From: Hyphomicrobium sp.
Lineage (GTDB): Bacteria; Pseudomonadota; Alphaproteobacteria; Rhizobiales; Hyphomicrobiaceae
Direction: 5' to 3'
Assembly (NCBI RefSeq): GCF_019753045.1
Contig: NZ_JAIELN010000002.1
Coordinates: forward strand, 1-64,000
Length of the DNA: 64,000 nt
Below, piece by piece: positions 17,063-24,056 of the stretch; the first letter of the stretch is position 1; each line of letters begins with the position of its first letter. The position numbers and the translations under genes are program-made. The notes under the pieces are model-generated. The model did no database searches. It was not told where the DNA came from and saw only the letters and a list, made by a program, of their open reading frames with translations.

Positions 17063-17311
17063 AACGATTCCCTGCCCACTGCCCAGTCCAATCGCAGCCT
17101 TTTGGGTGATTGCCCTCAATATGGCAACAGGGCAAAAGCGCGATCCAGGCCGATCTTTCTAATCCTATGAATTTATTTCACGATTCTCTAAGGCCAGTTT
17201 TTGGCTCCGCAACAAATGTCAAACATCGCAGCTTAGCCGCGAGAGACGTTGGACAACGCCAAAAACGTGTGGCACGATTTCAACGTCTGCAATCTCTTTA
17301 GGAGGCAACTG

Positions 17312-17488
17312 ATGACGATTACGGCTCATCTGGCTGAACTCGCGGAGAAGCATCGGGCTCTCGAACAAAAAATCCACCAAGCGGCTGCGAGCCCCGGATC
17401 TGACGACATCGAAATCCGTAGATTGAAACAAGAGAAACTGAAGCTCAAGGACGAGATGGAGCGGATAAGACGAGATACGCGCCACTAG
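17312..17488 (+). CDS. DUF465 (YdcH-like) small helical protein, second copy
   Basis: 58-residue charged helical protein with the DUF465 core IRRLKQEKLKLKDEMERIR. It is divergently arranged with the DUF465 gene at 16856-17062, and the two share the spacing of the RLKxxKLxLKD motif, so they are likely paralogues. The ATG at 17312 has an excellent TTTAGGAGG ribosome-binding site. A rho-independent terminator follows. Function unknown. Confidence 0.85.
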   Translation: MTITAHLAELAEKHRALEQKIHQAAASPGSDDIEIRRLKQEKLKLKDEMERIRRDTRH

Positions 17489-17521
17489 CGCGACTCGCCC
17501 GCAAAATTTCCTCTTTCCCAG

Positions 17522-17566
17522 GCCCTGTCACCGGAGCGGACATCAGTCTCCGGGCGGGGCTTTTAT
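17522..17566 (+). terminator. Rho-independent terminator after DUF465 gene
   Basis: Inner stem CCGGAG (17531-17536) and CTCCGG (17548-17553) with outer GCCC/GGGC pairing, then TTTTAT. It lies 33 bases after the DUF465 stop. Confidence 0.75.
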
Positions 17567-17684
17567 ATTTTTAGCCGATTTTAAGTCACCCAACGCCCGT
17601 CATCGTCGAACGGCGAGCCTGTGAGGCGTTCGAAAGAGACAGCAGAAGTCGAGCTGCTTGACGCGTGGTTCCATCGCCTGTATT

Positions 17685-17705
17685 TAACCGATTGGTTATT
17701 TAACC
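17685..17705. promoter_or_regulatory. Candidate ArsR-family operator
   Basis: TAACC (17685-17689), GATT, GGTTA (17694-17698) is a perfect inverted repeat, and a third TAACC half-site sits at 17701-17705, three bases from the regulator's ATG. The position and A/T-rich symmetry suit autorepression by the ArsR protein encoded next. Confidence 0.6.
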
Positions 17706-17707
17706 TA

Positions 17708-18076
17708 ATGGATAAATATATGGCTCCAGACAGACTGAGTGAAACCTTCGCAGCGCTCGCCGATCCCACGCGGCGGGCGATCCTGGCGCGGCTGGCTCTT
17801 GGCGAAACGTCTGTCACCGACCTCGCCGAACCGTTCGAGATGAGCCTTCCGGCCGTCTCGAAGCATCTCAAGGTTCTGGAGCGGGCGGGGCTCATCGCGC
17901 GCGGGCGCGAGGCGCAATGGCGGCCCTGCCGGTTGGAACCGGGGCCGCTGAAGGAAGTCGACAACTGGGTCGAGCACTACCGGAAGTTCTGGGAGCAGAG
18001 CTTCGATCGGCTGGACGAGTATCTACGTGTGTTGCAGGCGAAGGAGAAAAAAGGTGGTCGCAAAAAACCGAAGTGA
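17708..18076 (+). CDS. ArsR/SmtB-type transcriptional repressor
   Basis: Winged-helix regulator of 122 residues: LADPTRRAILARL, then the recognition region MSLPAVSKHLKVLERAGLI. It lacks the CxC metal site of ArsR/SmtB and belongs to the metal-independent subgroup found next to AHSA1/SRPBCC genes. The ATG at 17708 gives MDKYMAPDRL; the frame continues upstream to 17621 through the operator, which is unlikely to be coding. No good ribosome-binding site is seen. It overlaps the AHSA1 gene by 23 bases. Confidence 0.88.
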   Translation: MDKYMAPDRLSETFAALADPTRRAILARLALGETSVTDLAEPFEMSLPAVSKHLKVLERAGLIARGREAQWRPCRLEPGPLKEVDNWVEHYRKFWEQSFDRLDEYLRVLQAKEKKGGRKKPK

Positions 18077-19067
18077 TGCGAGCGAAGCCGACCGGGAAAT
18101 TGTCGCCACGCGCGTCTTCGACGCCCCGCGCGAACTCGTGTTCGAGGCATTCAAGGATCCTCATCACATAAGCAATTGGTGGGGCCCGAACGGTTTCACG
18201 ACGACGACATACAAGATGGACGTTCGTCCTGGCGGCGAATGGCTGTTCACGATGCACGGGCCCGACGGCACGGATTATCCGAAACGCGTGCGTTACACCG
18301 AAGTGAAAGTGCCGGAACTTCTCACCTACGATCACGACGCTGGCGCGGACAGGCCCGACTTCGAGCCGTTCAAAGTCTGGATCACGTTCGAAACGGAAAA
18401 GCGCAAAACGCGCGTCACGCTGCGCCTGCTCGTAGCAACGCGTGAACGCCGCGACGAGATGGCGAAGTTCGGTGCCGTCGAGGGTGCACACCAGACGCTC
18501 GCCCGCCTCGATGTCCATTTGGCTCGAAGGGAAGGAAACGCCGTGAGTAAAAGTACCGAAAATCGGAAAGTGGAGCCGTTTGTCATTTCGCGCATCTTCG
18601 ATGCGCCGCGCGACCTCGTCTACAAAGTCTTCACCGAGCCGGAGCATATGAAGCATTGGTGGGGGCCGAAGGGCTTCAAGGTCATCGCCGCAAAGATGGA
18701 CCTGCGTCCGGGCGGCATGTTCCACTACGGCATGCACGCGCCCGATGGCTCCGCGATGTGGGGACGCTTCGTCTATCGCGAAATCTCAGCGCCCGAGCGC
18801 ATTGTCTTGATAAACTCATTCTCGGATGCGGAGGGTGGTCTCACGCGCCACCCGATGAGCCCGGGTTGGCCTTTGGAATTGTTGTCGCTCTTCACATTCG
18901 AAGAACTCGACGATGGCCGCACGAAGCTCACAGTTTCCTGGACTCCGTACAACGCGAGCGACGAAGAGAGCGAAACCTTCGATAAGGGTCGCCCGAGCAT
19001 GACGCAGGGCTGGTCCGGCACGCTCGAGCAGCTGGAAGCTTATTTGGCGCACATTCAGAAGCGCTGA
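18054..19067 (+). CDS. Tandem AHSA1/SRPBCC (START-like) domain protein, two domains fused
   Basis: 337 residues holding two copies of the AHSA1 (Aha1 C-terminal-like, START/SRPBCC) fold: about 8-158 and 172-334. Each begins with the same pattern (TRVFDAPRELVFEAF and SRIFDAPRDLVYKVF) and has WWGP followed by MDxRPGG. This fold binds small hydrophobic ligands. Such domains are normally separate genes after an ArsR regulator. Here the frame is open across the joint. An AAGGA and GTG at 18543 inside the gene look like a second translation start, so the second domain may also be made alone. The start GTG at 18054 has AAGGAG 7 bases upstream. Ligand unknown. Confidence 0.82.
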   Translation: MVAKNRSDASEADREIVATRVFDAPRELVFEAFKDPHHISNWWGPNGFTTTTYKMDVRPGGEWLFTMHGPDGTDYPKRVRYTEVKVPELLTYDHDAGADRPDFEPFKVWITFETEKRKTRVTLRLLVATRERRDEMAKFGAVEGAHQTLARLDVHLARREGNAVSKSTENRKVEPFVISRIFDAPRDLVYKVFTEPEHMKHWWGPKGFKVIAAKMDLRPGGMFHYGMHAPDGSAMWGRFVYREISAPERIVLINSFSDAEGGLTRHPMSPGWPLELLSLFTFEELDDGRTKLTVSWTPYNASDEESETFDKGRPSMTQGWSGTLEQLEAYLAHIQKR

Positions 19068-19076
19068 CTGTGAGCC

Positions 19077-19111
19077 CCGATCATCCTCGGCTTCGTGCCG
19101 AGGATGATCGG
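19077..19111. terminator. 14-base perfect hairpin between convergent genes
   Basis: CCGATCATCCTCGG (19077-19090), a 7-base loop, then its exact complement (19098-19111) and TTTC. It lies between the AHSA1 protein stop and the catalase-like stop and could serve both strands. Confidence 0.75.
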
Positions 19112-19122
19112 TTTCAAGCGAT

Positions 19123-20109
19123 TTACTGTTGTGGCGCTTCCCGGCGCGAAAACGATACGGCGTAAGCCTGCGAGCGCATCGGGAAGATCGTATCGTTCGC
19201 CGGCCCTTCGATGCCATCGACGACGTTGGTCGGATCGAAGATGGCCTCATCGCATGTCTTCGCATCTTCGAAATCGGTGATCGAGATCGTGCCGAGATTG
19301 ACGGACTTGCGCTTGTCTTCCGGCCAGAAGGCAGTCGGATCGTCAAGCGGATCGCCGTCCTCGCCGAGGATCGCCGTCAGAGTGTATTGCACCGGCCCCT
19401 TGGCGAGACGGTCCTTGAGTTCAGGCCGGTAGAAGTCGGGGTCCTTCTTCTTTGCCTCGTCATCCGAGATGCCGACCTCGCCGCCGACCGGCAGCGCCTT
19501 GTACTTGAAGATCTGCTTCTTGCCGTCCGCGTTCGTGAACGTGAACGCGTGAATGCCCCAGTAGTTGACGGTTCCGTAGCTCGCCGGCACCGGTCGCGCG
19601 TTGAGCCACTCGCCCTGCCGCGTCGAGTTCGGGTTGTCCTTGAAGTACGCGCCGATCTTGTCCTTGTCCTTCGTCGCGACGGTCGTCAGCAGCTTCAAGA
19701 ATTGATCCGGATCTTTCGCGACGAAGACGGGCGCCGAGATCATCAGCAGATCCGTGTTGTTGCCTTTGCCGAGATCGAAATGCATCGCGATCCCGCGCAC
19801 GTTGTCTTTCTGGCCATTGGGTGCATCCGGGTCTCCGCCGCCCATAGAGAACCGCCCAATGACGCCGACCGGCGTCTTCGAATTGAAATGCGGCGCTTTG
19901 GTGAGGCTCGGAGCCTCTGCCGACGGCACGAAGTTGCCCTTGACGCAGATGCCGTGCGTGTGCGCGGCGCGCACGCCCGGATGTTTGCCGAAAACGGCAT
20001 TGAGCGCATTCACGAGACTTTCCGCGTCGGCCTCGGCATAGGCACGAGCCATCGGGACACAGATAACCGCCGCGGCGGCCAGGGCGGCAACGAGCCGGTT
20101 GGAAACCAT
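19123..20109 (-). CDS. Exported catalase-related peroxidase
   Basis: Small haem catalase-family protein of 328 residues with a signal peptide (hydrophobic LVAALAAAAVICV, cleavage near ARAYAEA). The distal catalytic His fits H50 in GVRAAHTHG; downstream GRFSMGGGDPDAP and GIAMHFDLG match the catalase core. It is much shorter than typical monofunctional catalases and belongs to the periplasmic catalase-like peroxidase group. The ATG at 20109 has GGAG 9 bases upstream; two earlier in-frame Met codons lack this. It should remove peroxide in the periplasm. The proximal haem-ligand Tyr motif is not clearly seen by eye. Confidence 0.82.
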   Translation of the reverse strand: MVSNRLVAALAAAAVICVPMARAYAEADAESLVNALNAVFGKHPGVRAAHTHGICVKGNFVPSAEAPSLTKAPHFNSKTPVGVIGRFSMGGGDPDAPNGQKDNVRGIAMHFDLGKGNNTDLLMISAPVFVAKDPDQFLKLLTTVATKDKDKIGAYFKDNPNSTRQGEWLNARPVPASYGTVNYWGIHAFTFTNADGKKQIFKYKALPVGGEVGISDDEAKKKDPDFYRPELKDRLAKGPVQYTLTAILGEDGDPLDDPTAFWPEDKRKSVNLGTISITDFEDAKTCDEAIFDPTNVVDGIEGPANDTIFPMRSQAYAVSFSRREAPQQ

Positions 20110-20364
20110 CGAGAGACACTCCATTGCAAGATTTGTAGTCCGCACGTGCGTACGTCGAAGGACGCTATTGTGTTACAAGTATTATGAATTTTAGAAGTCG
20201 GAATCGGCCGAACGAAAGACAGATGAGCGGACGGACGCTCACGGCTCTAAGGCATAGGTCGTATATGGACGATCTGACAATATCTGAATTGAACCAGGGT
20301 GACCGGCGGCTAAAGCATAACGGTCAGGTTGCAGCCGAGTGGGCTTTGCTTGACGGTTTCCCAC

Positions 20365-20396
20365 GAAGAAAAACCGCCGAGGGCTTGCCCCGGCGG
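20365..20396 (-). terminator. Rho-independent terminator after DUF1236 gene
   Basis: On the minus strand CCGCCG-GGG, loop CAAG, CCC-T-CGGCGG (20396 down to 20374), then a T-rich run (20373 down to 20365). It lies 30 bases beyond the DUF1236 stop. Confidence 0.88.
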
Positions 20397-20426
20397 TGAG
20401 CTGACTTTCGTTGTCTGTGCGGAAGA

Positions 20427-21200
20427 TTACGCGACGACGATGATATCGACGACTTCCAGCGTATCCGGATCGACAATCGCGACGTGATCCTCATCGATCA
20501 TGAAATACCGATACTCGCGATATTCCGGGACGATCGTCACAATGTCCGCAGGCACCGCATAAATGTGAACCGTACGCGGTATCACGACGCCGACATTCAC
20601 GGCGACGCCGATGTTCCGCGCGGGCGACACGCGATGGGATGCGAAAGCAGACCTGACGCGCGTTTTCTGTTCGGGGCTGACGCTCGTGATCGAGCCCTTC
20701 GGGCCCGCTTTGCCTTCTGCACCCTCACTCGCGCCGGTGGAAGACCTGTCGTTCTTTGACTTCTCGGCGGCGCCGTACTTGTCGCCGCGCTCGTTGCGGT
20801 CTTCACGGTCTGCCCGGTCGCTCGCCTTGCCCTTCGCGTTGCGATCCTCATCCTTTGCCTGCCGGTCCTTGCCCTGCAGTTCGCGATCGGATGCATGCTG
20901 ACGATCGGATTTAGCGCGGTCGCGAGATCCCTCTTCAGAGGCGGAATTCCTTTTCGCGGATCCCGGCTCGAGATCCCGCGAACCGCGGTCTTCCTTCATT
21001 TGGCCGCCGAATTCCTTCGACGATCCGCCGCTTTCCTTCATCGAGCCGCCCGGCATCGACGATCCGCCGGAACGCTCCATCGCCGCGCCGCCGCCGGCAC
21101 CACCGCCAGGCGATGACGGACCTGCGCCGTTGTTCGGATCTGCCAACGCGAACGTTGAACCTGCAATAAGTGCTAAGGCAGTGATCGAATACTTCAGCAT
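20427..21200 (-). CDS. DUF1236 secreted protein, Gly/Ser/Lys-rich
   Basis: 257 residues. A signal peptide (LKYSITALALIAGSTFALA) leads to a long low-complexity segment rich in Gly, Ser, Met, then Lys, Asp and Arg (about 25-165). The C-terminal DUF1236 domain follows (SPEQKTRVRSAF, then VPEYREYRYFMIDEDHVAIVD). Such proteins are common in Hyphomicrobiales and are thought to act in the envelope; the function is unknown. Start ATG at 21200 follows AGGAGAG. A GGAAC-N16-CGTT promoter lies about 57 bases upstream, so it should be induced by the general stress sigma factor EcfG. Confidence 0.85.
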   Translation of the reverse strand: MLKYSITALALIAGSTFALADPNNGAGPSSPGGGAGGGAAMERSGGSSMPGGSMKESGGSSKEFGGQMKEDRGSRDLEPGSAKRNSASEEGSRDRAKSDRQHASDRELQGKDRQAKDEDRNAKGKASDRADREDRNERGDKYGAAEKSKNDRSSTGASEGAEGKAGPKGSITSVSPEQKTRVRSAFASHRVSPARNIGVAVNVGVVIPRTVHIYAVPADIVTIVPEYREYRYFMIDEDHVAIVDPDTLEVVDIIVVA

Positions 21201-21256
21201 TATTATGTCTCTCCTACGTTGATGACAGGTCGCGACTGCCCCGCGATTGGGTGATC

Positions 21257-21281
21257 AACGTGTTGAGAGGCGTGCCGTTCC
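21257..21281 (-). promoter_or_regulatory. EcfG (general stress) sigma factor promoter
   Basis: On the minus strand the -35 element GGAAC (21281-21277) and -10 element CGTT (21260-21257) are separated by exactly 16 bases, matching the alphaproteobacterial EcfG consensus. It faces the DUF1236 gene. Confidence 0.8.
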
Positions 21282-21495
21282 GGCTCATTCGGTCGCGATG
21301 TGGGGAGACATAGCCGGCAAGAAATGTCGCCAGCTGGCAAGCCATTGCGTGGAACGAAATTATTGCGACGCCAATACTGCGCCGCACAAGGAATATGCGT
21401 GAAAAAAGGGCATCAATTATTGGAGCGTTGCTTCGAACTGTTCTTGTACGAGGCGGTCACTCATCATACGATTCTTGTATTCGAGGTTTTTCAAC

Positions 21496-21807
21496 ATGGT
21501 GACTGCAATGACGGACACTGCAACCGCCACTCGTGAATCGGAAACAGCGACCCGCGACCTCACCAAAGCGGAAGTAGACCGCTTTCTTTTCGGAAAGCAC
21601 ATCACGTCCTGTCCGGTCTGCGGCCGCTTCCGCTCCAATTGCGACGTCGACATCCATATGCTGACCTGCGAGCGCAAGTCGTCTTCAAGCACCGCGCCCG
21701 TCAATGTGCTGATGATCGTCTGCCAGAACTGCGGAGCGATACAATTCCACGACCGCTCGGTCATCGCCCATTGGCTCGATTGCCAGCACAAGGTCTGGGT
21801 GAAGTAG
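21496..21807 (+). CDS. Small Cys-rich, probably zinc-binding protein
   Basis: 103-residue protein with no recognised family. It has a CPVC pair, a Cys eight residues later (SNCDVD), HMLTCE, then CQNC and a final HWLDCQH. Seven Cys plus several His suggest one or two zinc sites, or a zinc-ribbon fold. The first 30 residues are Thr/Ala-rich and probably disordered. The ATG at 21496 follows GAGG by 9 bases; another Met at 21508 is possible. It lies tail-to-tail with PHB depolymerase (50-base gap). Confidence 0.7.
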   Translation: MVTAMTDTATATRESETATRDLTKAEVDRFLFGKHITSCPVCGRFRSNCDVDIHMLTCERKSSSSTAPVNVLMIVCQNCGAIQFHDRSVIAHWLDCQHKVWVK

Positions 21808-21857
21808 AGGTAGGAAGCCGGCCTCGCGATCCGCGCCGGCCTGCGGGCGGCTAGGCG

Positions 21858-23072
21858 CTATTCCATGGACAAAACGAAGTTCCGCACCGCGGGATAGATT
21901 TCAGTCTCCCACCGCTTGCCGTTGAACGTGCCGTAGTGCCCGACGTTGGCCTGCAGGTGGTGCCGCTTCAGATGCGGGCGAAGCGATTGACAGAGGTCAT
22001 GCGCCGCCGCCGTTTGCCCGAGCGCGCAAATATCGTCCCGCCCGCCTTCGACCGTCAGCAACGCCGTCTTGTGGATCTTGGCGGGATCGACCTTCCGGCC
22101 GTGGTAGGTGAAATTCCCCGTGGCCAGATCGGCCCGCTGAAAAATCCGGTCGATCGTCTCGAGGTAGAATTCCTCGGTAAGATCGAGCACGGCGAAATAT
22201 TCGTCGTAAAATGTCTTGATCTTCTCGGCTTCGGCAAGCTCGCCGTTCACGAGATGCTCGTAAAGCTTCTGATGCTGCGTGCGGTGACGGTCCATGTTCA
22301 TCGCCAGAAAGCTGAACAGCTGAACGAACCCGGGATAGACCCGTCGACCGGCGCCCTTGTAGCGGCTCGGAACGCGCGCCGTAACGTGCGCCTTGAACCA
22401 GGTAATCGATTTCTCCATCGCCAGCTTGTTGACGGCGGTCGGGCTTTCGCGCGTGTCGATGGGGCCTGCCATCAGCGTCATCGAGCGCGGCGTGGCCGGA
22501 TGCTTGTCTTCCGACATGATCGAGACGGCGACGAGTGCCTGCACGCATGGCTGACAAACGGCGAGGAGATGCGCGCCCGGACCGATCTCTTCGACGAAGC
22601 GGATGAGGTAGTCCACATACTCGTCGACACCGAACCGGCCGGCTTCGAGAGGCACGTCACGGGCATTGGCCCAGTCGGTAATGTAGACATCGTGATCGCG
22701 GAGCAGCGTCGCGCAGGTCTTGGCGAGCAGCGTCGCGAAATGCCCCGAAAGCGGTGCGACGACGAGGACTTTGGGCTGCGCGGCGTCGACGTCTTTCCGG
22801 AAATGCAAAAGGTTACCGAAGGGCAGGCTGAGCGCCACCTCCTCGACGACCGGAACGTCGCGGTTGCCGACGCGCACAGTTGAAATGCCGAAGTCGGGGC
22901 GCGAGTGGGTCAGTTGGAACCGAGAAATCATCTCGAATCCGGCCGTGAAATGCAGCTTCAGAGTATCGAAGGTCGGCGAAAGCCGGTGCTCCATCGCAGC
23001 CTTCGAATGCCGGGCGGCCTCCCGGAAAGGCGCCCAGAGGTCATCCTGAAACTGGTAGGCTTGGTAAAGCAT
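21858..23072 (-). CDS. phaZ: Intracellular polyhydroxyalkanoate depolymerase
   Basis: Breaks down stored polyhydroxybutyrate granules in the cytoplasm. 404 residues, typical of the PhaZ family. The nucleophile is Cys173 in AVCQPCV, the Cys-type lipase box of intracellular depolymerases; Asp lies in VEGGRDDICA and His in VGHYGTFNG. There is no signal peptide. The ATG at 23072 gives the family's usual start MLYQAYQ; the frame continues upstream to 23381 but is Arg/Ser-rich and overlaps the divergent GST gene region. Its presence implies the host stores PHB. No phasin or synthase gene is nearby. Confidence 0.92.
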   Translation of the reverse strand: MLYQAYQFQDDLWAPFREAARHSKAAMEHRLSPTFDTLKLHFTAGFEMISRFQLTHSRPDFGISTVRVGNRDVPVVEEVALSLPFGNLLHFRKDVDAAQPKVLVVAPLSGHFATLLAKTCATLLRDHDVYITDWANARDVPLEAGRFGVDEYVDYLIRFVEEIGPGAHLLAVCQPCVQALVAVSIMSEDKHPATPRSMTLMAGPIDTRESPTAVNKLAMEKSITWFKAHVTARVPSRYKGAGRRVYPGFVQLFSFLAMNMDRHRTQHQKLYEHLVNGELAEAEKIKTFYDEYFAVLDLTEEFYLETIDRIFQRADLATGNFTYHGRKVDPAKIHKTALLTVEGGRDDICALGQTAAAHDLCQSLRPHLKRHHLQANVGHYGTFNGKRWETEIYPAVRNFVLSME

Positions 23073-23197
23073 CGCGTGAAAAGTCCCCCTCGCGCCGGTG
23101 TGAAAAACCGATGCGACTGAAAAACTTAGTGCATATTTCGCTGCGCTGCGAGAGGATTGTGGCCGCAGGTTAACAGCGTAAAGGAGTGAGTTCGTCG

Positions 23198-23857
23198 ATG
23201 TCGAATGCAACGCTGACGATCTCGTCGAAGAATTACTCGTCCTGGTCGCTGCGCGGCTGGTTGCTTTGCCGCATGGCAGGGCTCGACTTCGATGAAGAGA
23301 CGGTCGCGACGGACGATGTCGAGGCCCGGCAGGAGCTGTTGCTGCTCTCGCCGTCGGTTCGCAGCGTGCCACGGCTGACAAACGGCAACGTGACTGTATG
23401 GGACACCCTCGCCATCGCGGAATACATGGCGGAGATCGCGCCGAATGCGGGGCTGCTTCCCGCCGATCAGGCAGCGCGCGCCCATTGCCGCGCTGTGTCG
23501 GGCGAAATGCACTCCGGCTTCTATAACCTCCGTTCCGCGCTGCCGATGAACCTCAAGGCGCGCCACGCCTCCTTCAAGATTTTTTCGGGCGCGCGCCCGG
23601 ATGTCGAGCGCATCAAAACCATTTGGACGGAGTGCCTGGAGAAGTACGGCGGCCCTTATCTCTTCGGGCCGAAGCCGACTGTCGCCGACGCGATGTACGC
23701 GCCGGTCTGCACCCGCTTTCGCACGTACGCGGTGCCGCTCGACCCAGCCCTGTCGGCCTATTGCGAAACCATCTTCCACTGGTCGCTGATGCAGGAGTGG
23801 ACGCAAGGCGCCCTCATCGAACCGGACGAGATCGTCGAACTCGAAGTCGAGTTCTGA
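23198..23857 (+). CDS. Glutathione S-transferase
   Basis: 219-residue GST. The N-terminal thioredoxin-fold domain has SSKNYSSWSLRGWLL, in which Ser residues are placed for glutathione activation as in the zeta/beta-like bacterial groups, and the cis-Pro region reads RSVPRLTNG. The helical C-terminal domain follows (PYLFGPKPTVADAMYAPV, the GST N-capping motif). The ATG at 23198 follows AAGGAG by 11 bases. It is divergent from phaZ with 125 bases between them. Substrate unknown. Glutathione itself is made by gshA at 61-62.5 kb. Confidence 0.88.
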   Translation: MSNATLTISSKNYSSWSLRGWLLCRMAGLDFDEETVATDDVEARQELLLLSPSVRSVPRLTNGNVTVWDTLAIAEYMAEIAPNAGLLPADQAARAHCRAVSGEMHSGFYNLRSALPMNLKARHASFKIFSGARPDVERIKTIWTECLEKYGGPYLFGPKPTVADAMYAPVCTRFRTYAVPLDPALSAYCETIFHWSLMQEWTQGALIEPDEIVELEVEF

Positions 23858-23878
23858 ATCCTCTCATCTAATTGCCGA

Positions 23879-24021
23879 CGATATTCCCCCTTATTAACAC
23901 CTGCCTTTCGCGCTTGGGTTGAATAACCCCGAGGGAGGCGCATAGTTACGCGTAGTCTTCGCTGCGTGGGGGCGGTCGCACCGGCCGGATGCGCAGAAGT
24001 TGGGTTGACGGGGGAATATCG
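23879..24021. repeat. 12-base perfect inverted repeat, 119-base spacing
   Basis: CGATATTCCCCC at 23879-23890 and GGGGGAATATCG at 24010-24021 are exact complements. They bracket most of the leader of the acyltransferase gene and no gene lies between them. Confidence 0.65.
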
Positions 24022-24056
24022 AAACATGTCGTCTCGTGCGGCGCGCGTGAACGCGC

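Noticed and set aside
20184-20399. 71-residue frame upstream of the catalase-like gene
   Set aside because: It runs into the DUF1236 terminator hairpin and has no ribosome-binding site or family match.
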